Source of the DNA: Solobacterium sp.
GTDB taxonomy: Bacteria > Bacillota_I > Bacilli_A > Erysipelotrichales > Erysipelotrichaceae
Direction: 5' to 3'
Length of the DNA: 43,160 nucleotides
NCBI GenBank assembly: GCA_024698805.1
Contig: JAILQT010000030.1
Location: 1-43,160 of the forward strand
The notes under the pieces were generated by a model. That model worked only from the letters and a program-made list of their open reading frames with translations. It ran no database searches and was not told the origin of the DNA. The position numbers and the translations under genes are program-made. Below, in pieces: positions 40,701 through 43,160 of this stretch (position 1 is its first letter; every line of letters starts with the position of its first letter).

Positions 40701-43160
40701 TATGAGAATAACGCAGATACATATATTGCGTTAGCAGAAGCAGGAACTCTGTTCCGGACGATCAGTCATTCCGATCTGGACCGTGAAGGATATGCGATGA
40801 TCGGCTGGTCGCTGCGTCCGGATGCGGCAGAACCTGATGATCTTAAGAATTTTGAGATAACGGGTCCGCTGACTGTTTATGCGGTTTGGAAGAAATACGT
40901 AAATGTCAGCTTTGATCTGAACGGCGGGTTTTATGTATCACCTTATAATGACGGATATACAGAAGCAATCCTTCCGAATACTGCGATCAGACCCTCTGAG
41001 ATGCGCGGCTCTTTACATGGAAATAATGGAATATTGCATGAAGGGGATGTAATGTTTGCGGGATGGGCATTAAGTCCGGATGCAACAGGAGCAGAGATCG
41101 TTTCAGAGTATACGGTCGAATCTGACGTTACTTTCTATGCGGTATGGGTCCCTGCAGTACAGGTTTACTTTAACGGGAACGGCGGAAATGTATATTACAG
41201 CGGGTTTGGCGAGCCGGAATGGAACCTTCCCTGCATAATCGGTTCTGCACTCGATTGTCCTTTCTGGACAGAGCACTATACGAAGCTGAAGGTATTTACC
41301 GGCTGGGCAACTACGCCGGATGCGACAGTACCGGATATCGATGAAAACACGATCGTCACGGAATCATTTACAGCATATGCAGTCTGGGAAGATGGCTATA
41401 CCGTCACATTCGAAGCGAATGGAGGCAATTTCGGAACTGATTACAATCCAAGATTCCACTATTCCTATGCATACAAAAAAGGGAGTGCCTTTGGCGATAA
41501 TATCAAAAGCGAAATGTATTCGGACGTACGGATCCCGGAACCGGATAACCCGATTCTTGCTTTTGCAGGATGGGCAACTGCACCGGATGCGGAAGAACCG
41601 GATGTTGATGACAGCTTTGTGATCGACAGGGACATGAAACTCTATGCAGTGTGGAAAGAGCCTGTATACATTGTTTATGATGCCAACGGCGGGATCTTTG
41701 AAGAGAAAAAGGAGATAAAGATCCATGAAAAGCAGCTGGCAGGAAGCAGCTTCAATACACCTCCCTATGTTCCGGTCAATGCGGATGAATCGCTTGCGTT
41801 CCTCGGCTGGGCAACTGTGCCGAATGCGGAAGCACCGGATATCGACAGCAATACGATCGTTGCAGAAAACATGACGGTATACGCTGTCTGGGGTACACAG
41901 AATACTGTTACGGTCACATATGATGCAGGAAACGGATATTTCAACGGTGATCCTGCAGACACGGCATTCAGCAAAACATATGATAAGAACATATACTGCG
42001 ACATGTCCGATGCCCCGGTACTGCAGCCTGCAGATGAATCACAGGAATTCCTGGGATGGTCTGAAGACGGCAGTATCAGCGGTATCATCGACGGATTTAC
42101 CGCAGCAGGAGATACGACACTGTATGCAGTATACGCAGCACGTACGATTGAAAATGCTCGGACAGAACTGTCAGTAACTACGGCAGTATACAGCGGGACA
42201 CAGATCAGACCGGAGTGCTCTGTATCCTTCTATGGCAGAACACTTGCGGAAGGTACTGACTATACAGTCAGTTATGAAAACAATATCAATGCAGGAACAG
42301 CAGCTGTTACGATCACAGGTATCGGCAGCTTTACCGGCACGGTCACAAAAGAGTTCACGATCACGCCAAAAGCAATTACACCTGCAGTTTCATTCGCAGC
42401 AGAAGTAATATCTTACGACGGTACGGTAAAGACTCCTGAAGTTATCGTGAAAGACGGGGAGACAGTACTGACAAAAGATACAGACTATACAGTTACGTAT
42501 GGTGAAGGAAGGATCAATGCCGGTACATATACGGTTACCGTGGATCTGACAGGCAACTACACAGGCACTGCATCAGCTGCGTTTACGATCAATGCAAAAG
42601 CAGTGACACCGGAAGTAACGCTCAGCGAAGTCTCCTATATCTATGACGGGGTAGTCAAAACACCAGAAATCACGGTCAAAGACGGCAGCACTGTCCTTAC
42701 AGCAGGCATTGATTATACAGCGGCTTATGCGGATGGAAGGATCGAACCGGGAACTTATACCGTAACAGTTACACTGACGGGCAATTATTCAGGAACAGCT
42801 TCTGCAGAGTTTACGATCCTGGAAGAAGAAGCTGAACCTGAAGCAGTACTGGCTGAAACGACATATGAATATGACGGTACGGTCAGGACACCTGAGGTGA
42901 CGGTAACAGCCGGCAGTAAGACACTTGCGGAGAATACAGACTATACAGTTGCGTATTCATCCGGAAGGATCGATGCAGGCACATACACGGTAACGGTAAA
43001 CCTGACCGGCAGGTATTCCGGAACGATCACAAAAGAATTCACGATCACACCGAAGGCCATCGTACCTGCAGTCACACTGACAACGACATCCTATACATAT
43101 AACGGTTCGAAGCGTACACCGGGTGTATCTGTCAAAGACGGTGATACGACACTGGTCAGG
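34782..43160 (+). CDS. Giant modular secreted repeat protein (>=2793 aa, 3'-truncated by window edge)
   Basis: ATG 34782 (MYKKLFVVLMSLFLSVTVLPQNVFAEEE), frame open to the window end by my reading (absent from the ORF track because it has no stop in the window); E/P-rich stalk, 7 PPC-like modules, about 19 'DANGG...(A/L/I)GWAxxPDAxxPD...ITVYAVW' Flg_new/InlB-B-like modules, then MBG/YDG-like repeats 'YDGTVKTPEVxVKDG...GTYTVTVxLTGNYTGT'. Confidence 0.85.
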   Translation, partial: MYKKLFVVLMSLFLSVTVLPQNVFAEEETGETEEEIVEIEESVQEEEAVPEEAIEEGEPAESIPEEAVPEETEEVLPEEEAPEEQEEVIPEETEEPVIAEAEEPEEEIAEPVQEEPAEEPEIEVTQENEHEEEITGEEPEKEPSEEVPAEEIVEEETVQEPEVITEEEEETIQNDESADGLEDAILLTEGETVQISSESGEPVYLKFIPSESANYKIWSFDNEGVDPLAELLDENGDVLLEDDDGAGNLNFSLKQELEAGTTYYIQARSYSSSFAYSVAVGKYEVVSITFDANGGWFDNEDDTERTYKFETGDYFSSIYALNHSDSNMSFAGWATAPDAEEPDVFEGQTPVSELTTVYAVWAESVQITLNANGGVFNTHPGDLDEDGQFVNTYAKFKTIDLQQYRDIIGYSSILYECAGFSEDPDASPDDAVLSYKVVSPVVLYAVFRRHPGTEASLNQTISGTIEGNSEYWIEFVPEETGGYTFITEGRYSYPEYRTEDQSSLNNLTTSYTDEDGKEHHSAKVLLQAGKHYAIRLVNNNSEACEFTAQVVEGESVSVTYDANGGYINIDDNPALYTETVIPGKYFEAHGSEFVKNYDAHMRFAGWAMTPDAVEPDINSNTMIESDITVYAVWVNEYTVVTLDANGGRMDPDQDPPLLIEELQYYAGDTLYLSSYTPSKNLWQGDFAGWALTPDADVTEVLPNDEPYVITEDITFYAVYEYIEVVELPEGVNAGLQLSGSERKWASFSPEDSGKYVLELELLGELESEDYLYLEVNNSEDSQINSHFIFNNRVNLYEEFTDSRTYYLSFETESSDIMVAIRIKKSYANTVTYDANGGWFDNEDNTVRTEEFESDEYFRSYTPNHSDPALRFAGWATTPDAEEADVIEGQTLASELTTIYAVWKSRTQIISLNESGTVHVSGGAEDQIYLEFIPLETAEYKIYSSENEGTDPYAKLLDENYDDLTSDDDSAGDRNFRLTQELEAGKTYYILVTSFSEGNFTYDVTAKKVTFVSVILDANGGQFNNGDTETTLDFDSDEYFYLEGDLTPWKDEMGFAGWATAPDTEEPDVIEGETPVSELTTVYAVWGEYVEITLNANGGYFTEEYDLDQAGQITKTYVKNATINLQWYKNDTRYSTLLYDCAGFSEDPDASADEAFWSYKVNGPAVLYAVFREYPGTEVSLDQTVTGTVSAGSEYRFEFIPEKTGGYSFISEGGFNDSYYVDENGYGFAERTETDYEDGIRRETVSAVMEKGKHYVVRIINDSDEDAEVTLQVSECSTVSVTYDANGGYINVDDNPSSYTETVIPGKNFEEQYTDFAKNNDAHMRFLGWATTPDAEEPDIDFNIIIESDITVYAVWENAYLVVTVDANGGLYNSDPHSYLPRYEIAADYGDEFYLRSNNLVHGWQGEFIGWALVPEADESELLTTDGPFIITEDITYYAIYEKSDRYILHENETIEIHPNYPRTVAEFTPEESGYYVLETAGNDGTDVSAECTVEVYEEDGYALASSNYTGELHFELAESKTYYVSFSNYDSIDTITVKITKPVSNTVTYDANGGYFDEDGHPQTITRSVVTGRNFDALYDNYVLNDDMDLGFVGWATAPDAEKPDIDSSTVIGSDITVYAVWNKTVTVTFITAEGYYETPGQTVIERKLVTGKEFWISGAKPLHSDQHKIFKGYSFTDGAEEPDLDWSFTVTEPVTLYAVWEEGFVITYNAGSGYIGDDTGIRQKTYTVSENEFFDDDIFAENEDDHFHFIGWASTENAAAADMNDSFRITQDTNVYAVWEERFVIRYDLNGYKPGKGAGRSVYPVKKNSVVNLYSLNGYSYNSEQINFEGWALSPDASAADVLPERYTITSDITVYAVSDPIQEITAGETYDVYYGFQKAFFFTPEESGTYKFAADDYTPGMYKGFEIKDSNNNTVGYEYHDSGSLSLFIELNAGETYTVIADKSNGYNRFSFKVEKADAFPVTLNANGGTFYENNADTYIALAEAGTLFRTISHSDLDREGYAMIGWSLRPDAAEPDDLKNFEITGPLTVYAVWKKYVNVSFDLNGGFYVSPYNDGYTEAILPNTAIRPSEMRGSLHGNNGILHEGDVMFAGWALSPDATGAEIVSEYTVESDVTFYAVWVPAVQVYFNGNGGNVYYSGFGEPEWNLPCIIGSALDCPFWTEHYTKLKVFTGWATTPDATVPDIDENTIVTESFTAYAVWEDGYTVTFEANGGNFGTDYNPRFHYSYAYKKGSAFGDNIKSEMYSDVRIPEPDNPILAFAGWATAPDAEEPDVDDSFVIDRDMKLYAVWKEPVYIVYDANGGIFEEKKEIKIHEKQLAGSSFNTPPYVPVNADESLAFLGWATVPNAEAPDIDSNTIVAENMTVYAVWGTQNTVTVTYDAGNGYFNGDPADTAFSKTYDKNIYCDMSDAPVLQPADESQEFLGWSEDGSISGIIDGFTAAGDTTLYAVYAARTIENARTELSVTTAVYSGTQIRPECSVSFYGRTLAEGTDYTVSYENNINAGTAAVTITGIGSFTGTVTKEFTITPKAITPAVSFAAEVISYDGTVKTPEVIVKDGETVLTKDTDYTVTYGEGRINAGTYTVTVDLTGNYTGTASAAFTINAKAVTPEVTLSEVSYIYDGVVKTPEITVKDGSTVLTAGIDYTAAYADGRIEPGTYTVTVTLTGNYSGTASAEFTILEEEAEPEAVLAETTYEYDGTVRTPEVTVTAGSKTLAENTDYTVAYSSGRIDAGTYTVTVNLTGRYSGTITKEFTITPKAIVPAVTLTTTSYTYNGSKRTPGVSVKDGDTTLVR
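35338..39660 (+). repeat. Tandem super-repeat, two copies of about 2.17 kb, inside the giant ORF
   Basis: Corresponding landmarks: FIP at 35400 and 37572 (offset 2172); ITLNANGG at 35880 and 38052 (2172); CAGFSEDPDAS at about 36033 and 38202 (2169); YDANGGYIN(I/V)DDNP at about 36462 and 38628 (2166). Confidence 0.8.

Noticed and set aside
35959-42177. Small ORFs listed on both strands between 35.6 and 42.2 kb
   Set aside because: They are out of frame with, or antisense to, the continuous reading frame from ATG 34782, which shows clear module repeats throughout.

Overview
The window is a contiguous Bacillota segment, probably Erysipelotrichia-like (inferred from gene content and protein style only). 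Two parts differ in composition. (1) About 1-25.74 kb is GC-richer and codes almost entirely on the + strand for housekeeping genes: secF (5'-truncated), a HAD hydrolase, recJ, apt, relA/spoT, a T-box leader with hisS-aspS, a likely 6S RNA, an AIM24-family gene, a small repeat-bearing 'VYGPP' peptide gene next to a radical SAM/SPASM enzyme, a lipoprotein, a YneF-like protein, a small HIRAN-like protein, nifJ (PFOR), a GH36 alpha-galactosidase, a flippase-like membrane protein, a GT4 glycosyltransferase fused in frame to RecX, yhaM, murT and gatD. (2) About 25.74-43.16 kb is AT-richer and holds a tandem family of large secreted repeat proteins. Three are BspA-type LRR proteins with C-terminal cell-wall-binding repeats, and two of these are split by apparent +1 homopolymer frameshifts. 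The fourth is a giant (>=2793 aa) protein open at the window end, built from PPC-like, Flg_new/InlB-B-like and MBG/YDG-like modules. Three of the four share a duplicated 5' leader with a conserved bulged hairpin and a near-identical signal peptide. Best candidates for something undescribed: the VYGPP repeat peptide/rSAM-SPASM pair (putative RiPP-like system), the GT4-RecX fusion, and the duplicated leader plus homopolymer-frameshifted surface protein array. All calls come from reading the sequence and supplied translations; no searches were run.
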